Shown piece by piece: positions 8,800 through 16,965 of a stretch of 64,000 nt of DNA. Both the position numbers and the translations under genes were made by a program. Below the pieces are notes generated by a model. It had not been told where the DNA came from and did not search any database. It saw only the letters and a list, made by a program, of their open reading frames with translations. The DNA is from VAZQ01 sp963725065. GTDB lineage: Bacteria > Pseudomonadota > Alphaproteobacteria > Rhizobiales > Xanthobacteraceae. The stretch's first letter is position 1. Every line of letters starts with the position of its first letter. The DNA lies in assembly GCA_963725065.1 (NCBI GenBank), contig CAVRXD010000008.1:62001-126000 (forward strand), given 5' to 3'.

Positions 8800-9714
8800 G
8801 TGGCCTCGCCGCACGGATTGGACGAAATCACCAAGGCCAAGCTGCTGCTCGTGCTCCTGGCTTTTGTCTGGGGCCTGAGCTGGCCGGTCATGACGATCGC
8901 ATTGGCCGAGATGAGTGTGTGGACGCTGCGCTTCCTGGGGTTCTCGATCAGTGCGCTGTCCCTGTTTGCGTTGATCCGGCTGCAAGGCCGCAGTGCTGCG
9001 ATTCCACGCGGCGTGGCTTGGATGCATATCGTCGCGGCGTCGCTGTTCAACGTCATCGGTTTCGGACTGTTCAGCTCGTTCGCCCTGCTCACCGCCTCCA
9101 CCTCACGGGTGGTGATCGTCAACTATTCCATGCCGGTGTGGGGGAGCCTGATGGCCTGGCTCATTCTCGGCGAGCGCCTGAGCATCAGGGCGGGCATCGG
9201 ACTGGTGTTGTGCGTCAGCGGATTGAGCGTGCTCGTCTATCCCGTGGCGACGGAGGAGTCGGTGGTCGGGCTGCTGCTTGCGCTCTGCTGCGCACTCAGC
9301 TGGGCCGCCGGCACGGTCTACATGAAATGGGCGCGCATTCCGGGCGACCTGCTCGTCATCACGGCCTGGCAGATCGCGCTCGGCGCGGTGGTTTTCGGCG
9401 CGGGGCTGCTGATCTTCCAAGGAGTGCCCGCGCCGGCGGCCGTGTCGCTCAAGGCGGTTTTGGCGGTGCTTTACAACGGCCTGCTGGGAACCGGTTTCGC
9501 TTACATCCTGTGGTTCGCGATTATCGAGCGCCTGCCGACCGCAACCGCCTCGCTCGGTTCGCTCTCGACGCCGGTGGTCGGCATCATCAGCTCGATGCTG
9601 ATGCTCGGCGAACGGCCGACGACCGAGGACATGATCGGCTTTGCGCTGATCTTTGCCGCCGCCGCGTGCGTGCTGACGCAGCCGGCGCAGCGGACGGTAG
9701 CACAGGCGCCGTAA
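8800..9714 (+). CDS. EamA/DMT-superfamily permease
   Basis: A 304-residue inner-membrane protein starting at GTG. Ten hydrophobic segments are arranged as two EamA repeats, each beginning with a short polar N-terminus: the first with KLLLVLLAFVWGLSWPVMTIA, the second near VVGLLLALCCALSWAAGTVYMKWA. The glycine/proline-rich FVWGLSWP and TPVVGIISSMLMLGE segments are typical of drug/metabolite exporters. The substrate is unknown. Its placement after the palindromic repeats and beside catabolic genes could mean export of a metabolite, but no operon partner is visible. Confidence 0.9.
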   Translation: MASPHGLDEITKAKLLLVLLAFVWGLSWPVMTIALAEMSVWTLRFLGFSISALSLFALIRLQGRSAAIPRGVAWMHIVAASLFNVIGFGLFSSFALLTASTSRVVIVNYSMPVWGSLMAWLILGERLSIRAGIGLVLCVSGLSVLVYPVATEESVVGLLLALCCALSWAAGTVYMKWARIPGDLLVITAWQIALGAVVFGAGLLIFQGVPAPAAVSLKAVLAVLYNGLLGTGFAYILWFAIIERLPTATASLGSLSTPVVGIISSMLMLGERPTTEDMIGFALIFAAAACVLTQPAQRTVAQAP

Positions 9715-9744
9715 GGCTCGCTTCGTTGGCCAGTGCCCGCTCAA

Positions 9745-10053
9745 TCAAGGAAACAGCGCCAATCCCACCAGCGCTGCGGCCGCGACGAGCGGCGCACCAA
9801 CAACCGCGAGCGAACCGCGCAGCCATCCGCGCAAGTGCAGGATCCAGCCGAGCAGGGCGGCCGCGACGAACCAGAGCGGTATCGAGAGGATCGTGAGGGA
9901 CATGACCCACGCCCATACGTAATGTTCGCTACCGGGGGCGTCGAACGCCATGACAGCCACCGTCAGCGCGCCGGGCGCCGAGGCGATCGCGCACAGCCCG
10001 CAAGCGACCGTGAGCACGATGAGAATGGCGCGGTAGACGTTCTTTTGAGTCAT
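9745..10053 (-). CDS. Small three-helix membrane protein of unknown function
   Basis: The start is placed at the ATG complementary to 10051-10053 (MTQKNVYRAILIVLTV), giving 102 residues; upstream in-frame codons are basic and not membrane-like. Three hydrophobic segments are visible: IVLTVACGLCAIA, WVMSLTILSIPLWFVAAALLGWIL and a C-terminal VVGAPLVAAAALVGLALF. A DAPGSEHYVWAW loop separates the first two. No family was recognised. It is convergent with the EamA gene, with only 30 bases between the stops, and divergent from the UbiD gene. A real gene is likely from the helix pattern and conventional start. Confidence 0.6.
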   Translation of the reverse strand: MTQKNVYRAILIVLTVACGLCAIASAPGALTVAVMAFDAPGSEHYVWAWVMSLTILSIPLWFVAAALLGWILHLRGWLRGSLAVVGAPLVAAAALVGLALFP

Positions 10054-10133
10054 CACGGCGACGCGTCCCGAGCGCTGGGCTGGCAGAGGTTCGACCAGGC
10101 GTCCAGCGCCTGGGGGAAGCGAAGATTTGGACA

Positions 10134-10160
10134 GACGAGACTTAATCCGACGAGACTTAA
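10134..10160. repeat. Perfect 12-base direct repeat with 15-base period
   Basis: GACGAGACTTAA occurs at 10134-10145 and again at 10149-10160, separated by TCC. A partial third copy (GGAGACTT) begins at 10166. The repeats lie in the intergenic region between the small membrane protein and the ubiD-like gene. Such phased direct repeats can be binding sites for a dimeric or oligomeric regulator, but no regulator gene is adjacent. Confidence 0.6.
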
Positions 10161-10333
10161 ACACAGGAGACTTGGGCAGATAAGACAGACCCTGGGCGGA
10201 AGCTGGGCACGACCGGACAAAATCAAGCAACCGGCCCTAAGCGAGTTCCCGCGGGTTCGAACTCGATGTAACAGCAGTTGCGAGACGCGCCCGGCGCTAT
10301 AGGGTTGCTCCTGCTGACAAGCAAGGAGCGACG

Positions 10334-11869
10334 ATGGAAGATCGGATTGCCGGGCACTCACCTGCGGAAGCGATCGCGGGCGTTGCCGCGCCTGTGGCGT
10401 GGCGCGACCTGCGCGACTGGCTCGATCTGGTCGAAACCAATGGCCTCCTCAAGCATATCGCAGCGCCGGTCGAGCCGGACGAAGAATTGGGGGCCATCAC
10501 GTTGCTGGCCACCCGGCGCGAGGATGCGCCGGCCCTGCTGTTCGAGCAGCTCGCCGGTGACCGCTCGCAGGCCCGCATCCTGTGCAACATGCTCGGCGCC
10601 AGCAAGGAACGCTACGCCCTTGCCGTCGGCATCGACCCCGGCCTTTCGATCGCCGGCATGATCGCGGCGACGCGCCCGGTCATGACGCGGCGCATCGCGC
10701 CGGTTCGCGTCGCCAAGCGCGATGCGCCGGTGAACGAGATCGTCCTGACCGGCAACCAGATCGACCTCACCGCTTTTCCGGTCCCGAAGTTCTGGCCCGG
10801 CGACGGCGGCCGTTATATCGGGACCGGCGACATCACCCTGACGTCCTCCGCCGACAGCGGACGGCTCAATGTCGGGGTGTACCGCCAGATGCTGCACGGA
10901 CCTTCGCGCATCGGACTTTATTGCTCGCCGGGCAAGCATGGCCTGCTCGACCGCGAGGGATGGTGGGCGCGCGGAAAGCCGTGCGAGGTGGTCGCTGCCT
11001 ACGGCATCGATCCGGTTCTTTTCATGCTGGGCGCGCAGGCCTTCGGGGCCGCTCAATCCGAGCTCGACGTCGCCGGCGGGATGATGGGGCGTCCGGTGGA
11101 ATTGACCGACGCCGAATTTGTCAGCCTGCCGATCCCGGCCCGCGCGGAATTCGTGGTCGAAGGCCTGCTGCATCCGGGCGATCTCGAACCCGAAGGCCCG
11201 CTCGGCGAGTTCACGGGATATTATGGACGCGAGCGTTCGCCGCAGCCGGTCATCGAGGTGAAGGCGGTGCACCATCGGCGGTCGCCGATCTTCACCCATG
11301 CCCTGATGGCGAAGTATCCCTCCTGCGAGATCGGCGCCTACTACGCCATCATGCGTTCGGCGCGCATTCTCGACGACCTCGAGCGGATCGGCGTCCCCGG
11401 CGTGGTGGCGGCCTACGCGCATCCCGCGGCAGCCTCGGGCTGGGGCATGGTCGTCGTTTCGCTGCAGCAGAAATATGCCGGCCACGCGGCGCAAGTCCTC
11501 GCTCTCGCCGCGCAATGCCCGGCCGCGGCCTATTTTACCAAATGGGTCATCGCGGTGGACGACGACGTCGATCCGACCGACATGAACGACGTGCTGTGGG
11601 CGCTGAGCACGCGCTGTCATCCGGCCGAGGATCTCGATCTGCTGCGCACGACCTGGTCCACCGGGCTCGATCCCAGCCAGTTTCCGCCGGAGGCGCGGCC
11701 GTATGGATCGAAGGTCCTGATCAACGCGTGCAAGCCGCACCAGCATCTCAAGCAGTTCCCGCAATCCACCTTGCTGCGCCGCTCCACCTATGACCGGGTG
11801 GTCGAACGCTGGCAGGAGCTGGGCTTCTCCGGACCCGCGCCAAGCCTCAACGTGTTTCATCCGGAGTAG
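10334..11869 (+). CDS. UbiD-family decarboxylase
   Basis: A 511-residue protein with UbiD-family landmarks: an N-terminal domain with LRDWLDLVETNGLLKHI and a central substrate domain with WPGDGGRYIGTGDITLT. It also has the conserved acidic segment GPLGEFTGYYG and a C-terminal part with TKWVIAVDDDVDPTDMNDVLWAL. These enzymes use prenylated FMN, supplied by a UbiX flavin prenyltransferase, for reversible non-oxidative decarboxylation of aromatic or unsaturated acids. No ubiX is in the window, so this copy depends on one elsewhere. With the mandelate-racemase-type gene 64 bases downstream and the acid-binding proteins upstream it points to aromatic acid catabolism rather than ubiquinone synthesis. 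AAGGAG just upstream of the ATG supports the start. Confidence 0.92.
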   Translation: MEDRIAGHSPAEAIAGVAAPVAWRDLRDWLDLVETNGLLKHIAAPVEPDEELGAITLLATRREDAPALLFEQLAGDRSQARILCNMLGASKERYALAVGIDPGLSIAGMIAATRPVMTRRIAPVRVAKRDAPVNEIVLTGNQIDLTAFPVPKFWPGDGGRYIGTGDITLTSSADSGRLNVGVYRQMLHGPSRIGLYCSPGKHGLLDREGWWARGKPCEVVAAYGIDPVLFMLGAQAFGAAQSELDVAGGMMGRPVELTDAEFVSLPIPARAEFVVEGLLHPGDLEPEGPLGEFTGYYGRERSPQPVIEVKAVHHRRSPIFTHALMAKYPSCEIGAYYAIMRSARILDDLERIGVPGVVAAYAHPAAASGWGMVVVSLQQKYAGHAAQVLALAAQCPAAAYFTKWVIAVDDDVDPTDMNDVLWALSTRCHPAEDLDLLRTTWSTGLDPSQFPPEARPYGSKVLINACKPHQHLKQFPQSTLLRRSTYDRVVERWQELGFSGPAPSLNVFHPE

Positions 11870-11933
11870 CTGTCGCCGCAGAGCATGGGATGCCGAACTC
11901 GCTTGTGCTCCGACCAGGGAAGGACCGAAGGAG

Positions 11934-13022
11934 ATGGGTGCTCCCGAACTTTCCATTCGTGCAATTCGCGCTCGGCCGGTCATCGCACCGCTGCCGCGGC
12001 CGCTGCGGACCGCCGTCGGCGACATCCTGAGCGCGCCTCTTGTCCTCGTCGACGTTCTGACCAATGAAGGGATTACCGGGCGCGGCTACGCGTTCGCATA
12101 CACGCCGCTCACGCTGCGAGCGCTGGTTCACTTTCTGAACGATCTTGCGCCCGAGCTCGTTGGCACGTCTGTCGCTCCGTGCAGTCGCATGTTGCAATTG
12201 GAGAAGCGACTCAGACTTGTCGGCTGGCAGGGTTTCGCGGGTATGGCGGTCGGAGCGCTCGACATGGCGCTTTGGGATGCGCTCTCCTGTGCCGTGGAGC
12301 TGCCTTTGGCGGTTCATCTGGGCGGAGAGGTGCGGCCCCTGCCGGCATACGACAGCTTCGGAATTGTCGATCCCCGCACGGATCTGCCCTGGTTGGAGCA
12401 GTCGATCCAAAACGGATTCAAGGCGGTGAAGATCAAAATAGGCGCGGGCGATCTGGCGACCGATGTCGCCTCGGTCTCGGCGGTTCGACGGACGATCGGA
12501 GACGATGTTCGATTGATGCTGGATTTCAATCAGTCACAGACGACCGCAAGCGCGGTCGAGCGAATCCTCCGGCTGCAGGAATTCGATCTCACGTGGGTAG
12601 AGGAGCCGGTGTGCGCGGACGATCTTGCAGGCCACCGCGCGGTACGCGAGCGCGTCCGTCCCGTAGCGATTCAAACCGGCGAGAATTGGTGGTTCCCGCG
12701 AGGAATGGCAAATGCCATTGCGGCCGGGGCCTCCGACCTGGCGATGGTCGACGTCATGAAGATCGGCGGCGTCACCGGGTGGATCTCGGCCATGGGGCAA
12801 GCCGAAGCCGCATCCCTTCCGTTGTCGAATCACACGTTTGTCGAGCCCAGCGCGCACCTGATGTCGGTGTCTCCGAACGCGTCCTGGTTCGAATATCTCG
12901 ATATCGCCGGCGCGATCCTGACGGAGCGGCTGTTGCCTGTCGATGGAATGGTCTCGGGGCGGGGTCCAGGTCTGGGGCTCACCTGGGATGAGGCGGCGGT
13001 AACGCAGTATGCGTTCACGTAA
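11934..13022 (+). CDS. Mandelate racemase/muconate lactonizing enzyme family protein, mandelate racemase-like active site
   Basis: A 362-residue enolase-superfamily enzyme. All residues that define the mandelate racemase subgroup can be placed: the base pair K166/K168 in VKIKIG, metal ligands D197 (with N199), E223 and E250, and the D273-H300 dyad (MVDVMKIGG and LSNHTFVEPSAHL). A further acidic residue is E320. Spacing matches the well-known Pseudomonas enzyme to within three residues. The enzyme should therefore abstract a proton alpha to a carboxylate, giving racemisation or dehydration of a 2-hydroxy acid. The ATG at 11934 directly follows a GGAG, so the spacing is short, but in-frame sequence before it is not enolase-like. 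It is probably cotranscribed with the UbiD gene. Confidence 0.9.
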   Translation: MGAPELSIRAIRARPVIAPLPRPLRTAVGDILSAPLVLVDVLTNEGITGRGYAFAYTPLTLRALVHFLNDLAPELVGTSVAPCSRMLQLEKRLRLVGWQGFAGMAVGALDMALWDALSCAVELPLAVHLGGEVRPLPAYDSFGIVDPRTDLPWLEQSIQNGFKAVKIKIGAGDLATDVASVSAVRRTIGDDVRLMLDFNQSQTTASAVERILRLQEFDLTWVEEPVCADDLAGHRAVRERVRPVAIQTGENWWFPRGMANAIAAGASDLAMVDVMKIGGVTGWISAMGQAEAASLPLSNHTFVEPSAHLMSVSPNASWFEYLDIAGAILTERLLPVDGMVSGRGPGLGLTWDEAAVTQYAFT

Positions 13023-13304
13023 TGCTGCGGCCTGCTTTCTGCCAATGCTGGTGCCCCGGGCAGGGCCAGCGCAGGTCCGACGCACATTCGATCGAATGTA
13101 AGGTCAATCAGCGCCGGTGATCCGCGAGATGCTCGCAGTCCGTTTAACGGGCGGCGAATTTGACCGGTATGCTATGAACAATGGGGACCGCGCGGCGCGG
13201 TCTCACCGCTGCCGCGCTGTTGCCGAGAGCGATTTGCCATCGCCTCGACAGCCACACTAGAATGCGGCGCCAAATCGGAGCCAAAAAGGCGGAAAACGGC
13301 GATT

Positions 13305-13378
13305 GCGGGCGTAGTTCAATGGTAGAACGGCAGCTTCCCAAGCTGCATACGAGGGTTCGATTCCCTTCGCCCGCTCCA
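13305..13378 (+). tRNA. tRNA-Gly (anticodon CCC)
   Basis: A 74-base cloverleaf. The acceptor arm GCGGGCG pairs with CGCCCGC, followed by T and an encoded CCA. The D-arm is GTTCAATGGTAGAAC, the anticodon stem GCAGC/GCTGC encloses the loop TTCCCAA (anticodon CCC at positions 34-36), and the T-arm GAGGGTTCGATTCCCTT has the canonical GTTCGA loop. It reads GGG codons. It stands alone between the enolase-family gene and the piuC-type gene. Confidence 0.97.
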
Positions 13379-13404
13379 CCGCTTTCGTCAGCGCCGTCCT
13401 GCCT

Positions 13405-14085
13405 TCACACCTCGGCCCACTGCCGCAGCAGGTTGTGGTAGAGCGAGGTGAGGGAGACGACGCTCGGATGCTGCGGGTGATCGGCGGAGAGCCGCCGGAT
13501 CGACATATCGAGGTCGAACAGCATTCCGCGCCTGGTATCATCGCGGATCAGGCTCTGCGTCCAGAAGAACGAGGCTATGCGCGAGCCGCGCGTGATCGGC
13601 GTGACATTGTGCAGGCTGGTGCCGGGATAAACGATCATGTCGCCGGCGGGCAGCTTCACCGCGTGGCTGCCATAGGTGTCCTCGACCGTGAGTTCGCCGC
13701 CGTCGTAATCCTCCGGCGCCGATATGAACAGCGTGGCCGAGACGTCGGTGCGGATCTGCAGTGAGGTATCGAGATAGCCGCGGATGGCGTTGTCGACATG
13801 CGCGCCGAAGGTCATGCCGGCGTCATAGCGGTTGAACAGCGGCGGGAAGACCTGTTTCGGCAGCACGGCGGAAACGAACAGGGGATTGCGCCCAAGCGCC
13901 TGGACCACCATGTCGCCGAGCTCGCGCGCTTCCGGCGCGGCCTCGGGAAGCTGCAGATTGTGCTTCACCTGCGCCGATTGATGCCCGGCGGTGATGCGGC
14001 CGTCGACCCAGGCGGCCTGCTCCATCACCGCCCGGCAGCGCGCGACCTGCTCGGCCGTGAGCACGTTGGGAATGTGCACCATCAT
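13405..14085 (-). CDS. piuC: Fe(II)/2-oxoglutarate-dependent PKHD-type hydroxylase, PiuC/YbiX family
   Basis: A 226-residue non-heme iron dioxygenase. Iron ligands are H96 and D98 (GAHVDNAIRG) and H159 (PGTSLHNVTP), and the 2-oxoglutarate arginine is R169. The start is set at the ATG complementary to 14083-14085, because the GGGGAG at 14096-14101 is about ten bases upstream of it. The in-frame ATG at 14094 directly abuts that site. Family proteins start with the same hydrophobic VHIPNVL strand. PiuC proteins are encoded beside TonB-dependent iron receptors, as here, where the receptor gene is immediately upstream on the same strand. Their substrate is unsettled. Confidence 0.93.
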   Translation of the reverse strand: MMVHIPNVLTAEQVARCRAVMEQAAWVDGRITAGHQSAQVKHNLQLPEAAPEARELGDMVVQALGRNPLFVSAVLPKQVFPPLFNRYDAGMTFGAHVDNAIRGYLDTSLQIRTDVSATLFISAPEDYDGGELTVEDTYGSHAVKLPAGDMIVYPGTSLHNVTPITRGSRIASFFWTQSLIRDDTRRGMLFDLDMSIRRLSADHPQHPSVVSLTSLYHNLLRQWAEV

Positions 14086-14109
14086 CGCGGGCATCTCCCC
14101 GCGGCACGG

Positions 14110-14145
14110 CCCGGGGTCGCCTGCCTGTCGCAGGCGACCCCCGGG
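14110..14145 (-). terminator. Strong GC hairpin between receptor and piuC
   Basis: The arms CCCGGGGTCGCCTGC (14110-14124) and 14130-14145 pair over 15 positions with one bulged base around a five-base CTGTC loop. The hairpin lies in the 79-base gap after the TonB-dependent receptor and before piuC in the direction of transcription. No U-tract follows, so full termination is doubtful. It could lower read-through into piuC or protect the 3' end of the receptor message. Confidence 0.45.
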
Positions 14146-14164
14146 GAGCGGGACGTGGCGGATC

Positions 14165-16684
14165 TCACCAGCGGGCCCGATAGGTCAGCGAGGCCCAGCG
14201 ACCCGACGCGGGCACGACGTTGGCGCCGAAGTATTGCGAGTAATACAGTTTGTCGGTGAGGTTGTAGACGTTGAGCTGCACCGTCGATTTCTCGTCGACC
14301 TTGTAGCTGATCATGGCATCGAACTTCCAGAACTCTGGCACGTAGGCAGTATTGGTGTTGTTCGCCCAGCCCATCGATTGATAGATGGCGCCGCCACCAA
14401 CCGTCCATTTCGAGGTGACCTCATAGGTCGTCCACAGCGTGTAGTTGTTCCGCGGCGTGTTTTGCAGATGCTTGTTGAGGATGCTCTTGTCGCGGGTGTC
14501 CAAGATCGTGGATTCGAGATAGCTGTAGCCGGTGAACACGCTCCATCGGTCGGTGACCTTGCCGGTGGCGCCGACCTCGACGCCGTCGACACGCGCGACG
14601 CCGTCGAGCACCATCACGGTGTTGTTGAACGGATCGTTGATGCGCAGGTTGGTCTTTTCGATGCGGAACACCGCGCCCGCAAGGCTGATCAGGCCATCGC
14701 GCACGTCGGCCTTGGCTCCGACTTCCATGGTGCGGGTCTGCTCTGGTGCGAGGGCGGCGTTGCTCGCGCTGGCAAGCGTGCCGAGCTCGGCCGACGGGTT
14801 GTAGGAGTTGCCATAGGCGGCGTAGATCGTGGACTTCTCGGTCGGGTGGACGACCGCACCGAAGCGATAACTGAATAGATTGTCGGTGCGCTCGAGATTG
14901 CGGTTGATCACCAGCGCCTGGTTGGGATCCTGGTAGCTGGTGCTGAAGTAGTCGTAGCGCAGCGATGCGAGCAGCTCGAAGTATTTGGTGATCTTGACCT
15001 GGTCGGAGACATAGGCGGCATAGTCCACGGCCTTGGTCTCGATCGGCAGGAAGTTGATGATGGCGCCGCCGATCGGAGAGCTGTTGGGATCGGGATTGTA
15101 CGCATTGGTGCGGCAGGCAACGTTGGTCGAGTCGCAGATATCCCGCCGTTCCTGGTGGCGTGTCTCGCGCGCGAACTCCAATCCCGCCGCCATCTGGTGC
15201 TCCGCGACGCCGGTGATGAACTTGCCGACAAGGTCGGTCTGATTGATCAGATAGGTGTTGTCGGTCTCACGCTCGCGCCGCTCGCGACCATAGGTGAGCA
15301 GATCCACCGGATAATTGAACGGAAACACGGTTCCGTCCCATGTCGTGGGCGAACCGGCTCGGCCTGGAAAGTTGTTATTGGCGAGGCCGACGCTGCGCGG
15401 TGCGGTCACCCGCGCGAAGCGTGTGTTGTCGATGTAGCGCGTGGCATTGGAGAGCTTGAGGTCCTTGTCGAACTCATGTTCGACCTTTTCCGTGATGATG
15501 TGCGTGTCGGTCTGCGTGATATCACCGAGCGGCCCGCCCGCGATCCCGAGGAAATTGGTGCGTGGGATCGGAAGTGGGGGCGTGGGCCTGCCGTTGCCGT
15601 AATAGCCAGGATTGGTCTGAAGGCCGGTCAGGGGACTGAATGCGGGCTGTGGGAGATAGGTGAAGCCGTAATCCGACACGCCCTCCTCGCCCTGATAGAT
15701 GTAGTACAGCGTGGCCTTGGTGCCCTGCTGAAAGTCGTAGACCATGGACGGCGCGACACCCCAGCGCTTGGTCCAGATCTGGTCGCGGGTCGGGGTGTTG
15801 ACGTCCTGGAAGAGTCCCTGGATGCGGCCGGACACGTTGCCGCTCTTGCCGCTGGCGTCGACCACCTCGCGGTAGCCGTTGCCCGTCATCACCGTCGAGG
15901 TCGACTCGAGGTAGTTCGCGCCGGTCGGCAGTCTGGTGACGTAGTTGATGGCGCCGCCGGTGGCGCCTCGTCCGAACGCGAACGCCGACGGGCCCTTGTA
16001 GACCTCGATCCGATCGATCGAGAACGCGTCTCGGGTATACCAGCCGGGATCGCGGATGCCGTCACGGAACAGGTCGCCGCGCGCGACGAAGCCGCGGATG
16101 ATCGGACCGTCGCCTTGCTGGCCGCCTTCGCCGGCGCTGAAGGTGATGCCGGGGATGTACTGCAGGGCCTGCTCGATGGTGGTGGCGTTCTGCTCCTGGA
16201 TGATCGCCTGCGGGATGACGTTGACGGTCTGCGGCATGTTGAGGATCGGCACCGGCAGCCGCGTGATGCCGGTATTGGTGACCTGATAAGGGGTCGGTCC
16301 GAGCGGCGGGTTGGTGCCGCCCGATCCGGCCTGGTTCGTCGCTACCGGCTGGGCCGGCGGCGGGGGAGCGGCCACCGGGCGCGAGGGTGGTGCCGCCCGC
16401 ACCGCGGCCGGCGCACGCGGCCGGCTGGCCTGGACCGAAACCGTGGGCAGTGTGTCGGACTTCTGCTCGGTCTGCGCAGGGGCGGCGCCGGAGGGCGTCT
16501 GCTGCGTGGACGGGCTTTGCGCCGGCGCCGGAGTCGGCGCCTGCTCGGTGGTGTTCTGATCGCCAGCGGCGGGTTCCGCCTCGGTCTCCATCGCGCCGCT
16601 GAGATAGAACAGCGCGGCGGCGGTCATCACACCGGCTTTGGATCGTATTGCACTCTGGTTTGGCCGTACCCCTATTTCTGACAT
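14165..16684 (-). CDS. TonB-dependent siderophore receptor
   Basis: An outer-membrane receptor of about 839 residues from the ATG at 16684 (a second ATG six codons earlier is possible). The signal sequence is followed by an unusually long Pro/Ala/Gln/Thr-rich stretch to about residue 140. The plug domain then starts at ILNMPQTVNVIPQAIIQEQ, with IRGFVARGDLFRDGIRD and the VYKGPSAFAFGRGATGGAINYVT motif of ferric-siderophore receptors. The beta-barrel ends with the terminal aromatic-containing strand WASLTYRARW. No FecA-type signalling domain was recognised. It transports Fe(III)-siderophore or a related metal chelate using energy from the TonB-ExbBD system encoded about 1.6 kb away. It is followed by piuC and is divergent from a PepSY protein, the usual iron-responsive set. 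Confidence 0.95.
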   Translation of the reverse strand: MSEIGVRPNQSAIRSKAGVMTAAALFYLSGAMETEAEPAAGDQNTTEQAPTPAPAQSPSTQQTPSGAAPAQTEQKSDTLPTVSVQASRPRAPAAVRAAPPSRPVAAPPPPAQPVATNQAGSGGTNPPLGPTPYQVTNTGITRLPVPILNMPQTVNVIPQAIIQEQNATTIEQALQYIPGITFSAGEGGQQGDGPIIRGFVARGDLFRDGIRDPGWYTRDAFSIDRIEVYKGPSAFAFGRGATGGAINYVTRLPTGANYLESTSTVMTGNGYREVVDASGKSGNVSGRIQGLFQDVNTPTRDQIWTKRWGVAPSMVYDFQQGTKATLYYIYQGEEGVSDYGFTYLPQPAFSPLTGLQTNPGYYGNGRPTPPLPIPRTNFLGIAGGPLGDITQTDTHIITEKVEHEFDKDLKLSNATRYIDNTRFARVTAPRSVGLANNNFPGRAGSPTTWDGTVFPFNYPVDLLTYGRERRERETDNTYLINQTDLVGKFITGVAEHQMAAGLEFARETRHQERRDICDSTNVACRTNAYNPDPNSSPIGGAIINFLPIETKAVDYAAYVSDQVKITKYFELLASLRYDYFSTSYQDPNQALVINRNLERTDNLFSYRFGAVVHPTEKSTIYAAYGNSYNPSAELGTLASASNAALAPEQTRTMEVGAKADVRDGLISLAGAVFRIEKTNLRINDPFNNTVMVLDGVARVDGVEVGATGKVTDRWSVFTGYSYLESTILDTRDKSILNKHLQNTPRNNYTLWTTYEVTSKWTVGGGAIYQSMGWANNTNTAYVPEFWKFDAMISYKVDEKSTVQLNVYNLTDKLYYSQYFGANVVPASGRWASLTYRARW

Positions 16685-16965
16685 AGCACACCCCGCCCCC
16701 ATTTACTTTAGAATGCTTAAATACTACAGTTGATCTTCGTATTACTTGCTACACCGTGGGCAAGTCGCCAACAATGACAAATATGCAACAGCGATTATCA
16801 TTCATCACAACGGCTTTTCCTTTTTATTATAACAATTCAAAACTAGAAAAGCCCGTCTGCAAGTATTGATCGACCCTGTAATTACCTGTATCGAGCAAGA
16901 TCTCGCGGCTGCCCTCGTTGAAGTCCAACAATTCACGATGCCGGCCCGTGGCGGGGAACCTCACG
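16685..16965. promoter_or_regulatory. AT-rich divergent control region with possible iron-responsive operators
   Basis: This 281-base gap between the receptor and PepSY genes is strikingly AT-rich compared with its surroundings. TTTAGAATGCTTAAA at 16707-16721 resembles the Irr (ICE box) pattern TTTAGAA-n-TTCTAAA in its outer positions. GATTATCATTCATC at 16793-16806 resembles part of a Fur box. TTATTATAACA around 16830 could be a -10 element toward the PepSY gene. None is a perfect match, so iron control is suggested by the combination of gene content and base composition. Confidence 0.4.

Noticed and set aside
13305..13378. tRNA-Gly as the attachment site of a genomic island
   Set aside because: No integrase gene and no second copy of the tRNA 3' end were seen in the window. 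The catabolic genes lie on the 5' side, where islands do not normally insert.
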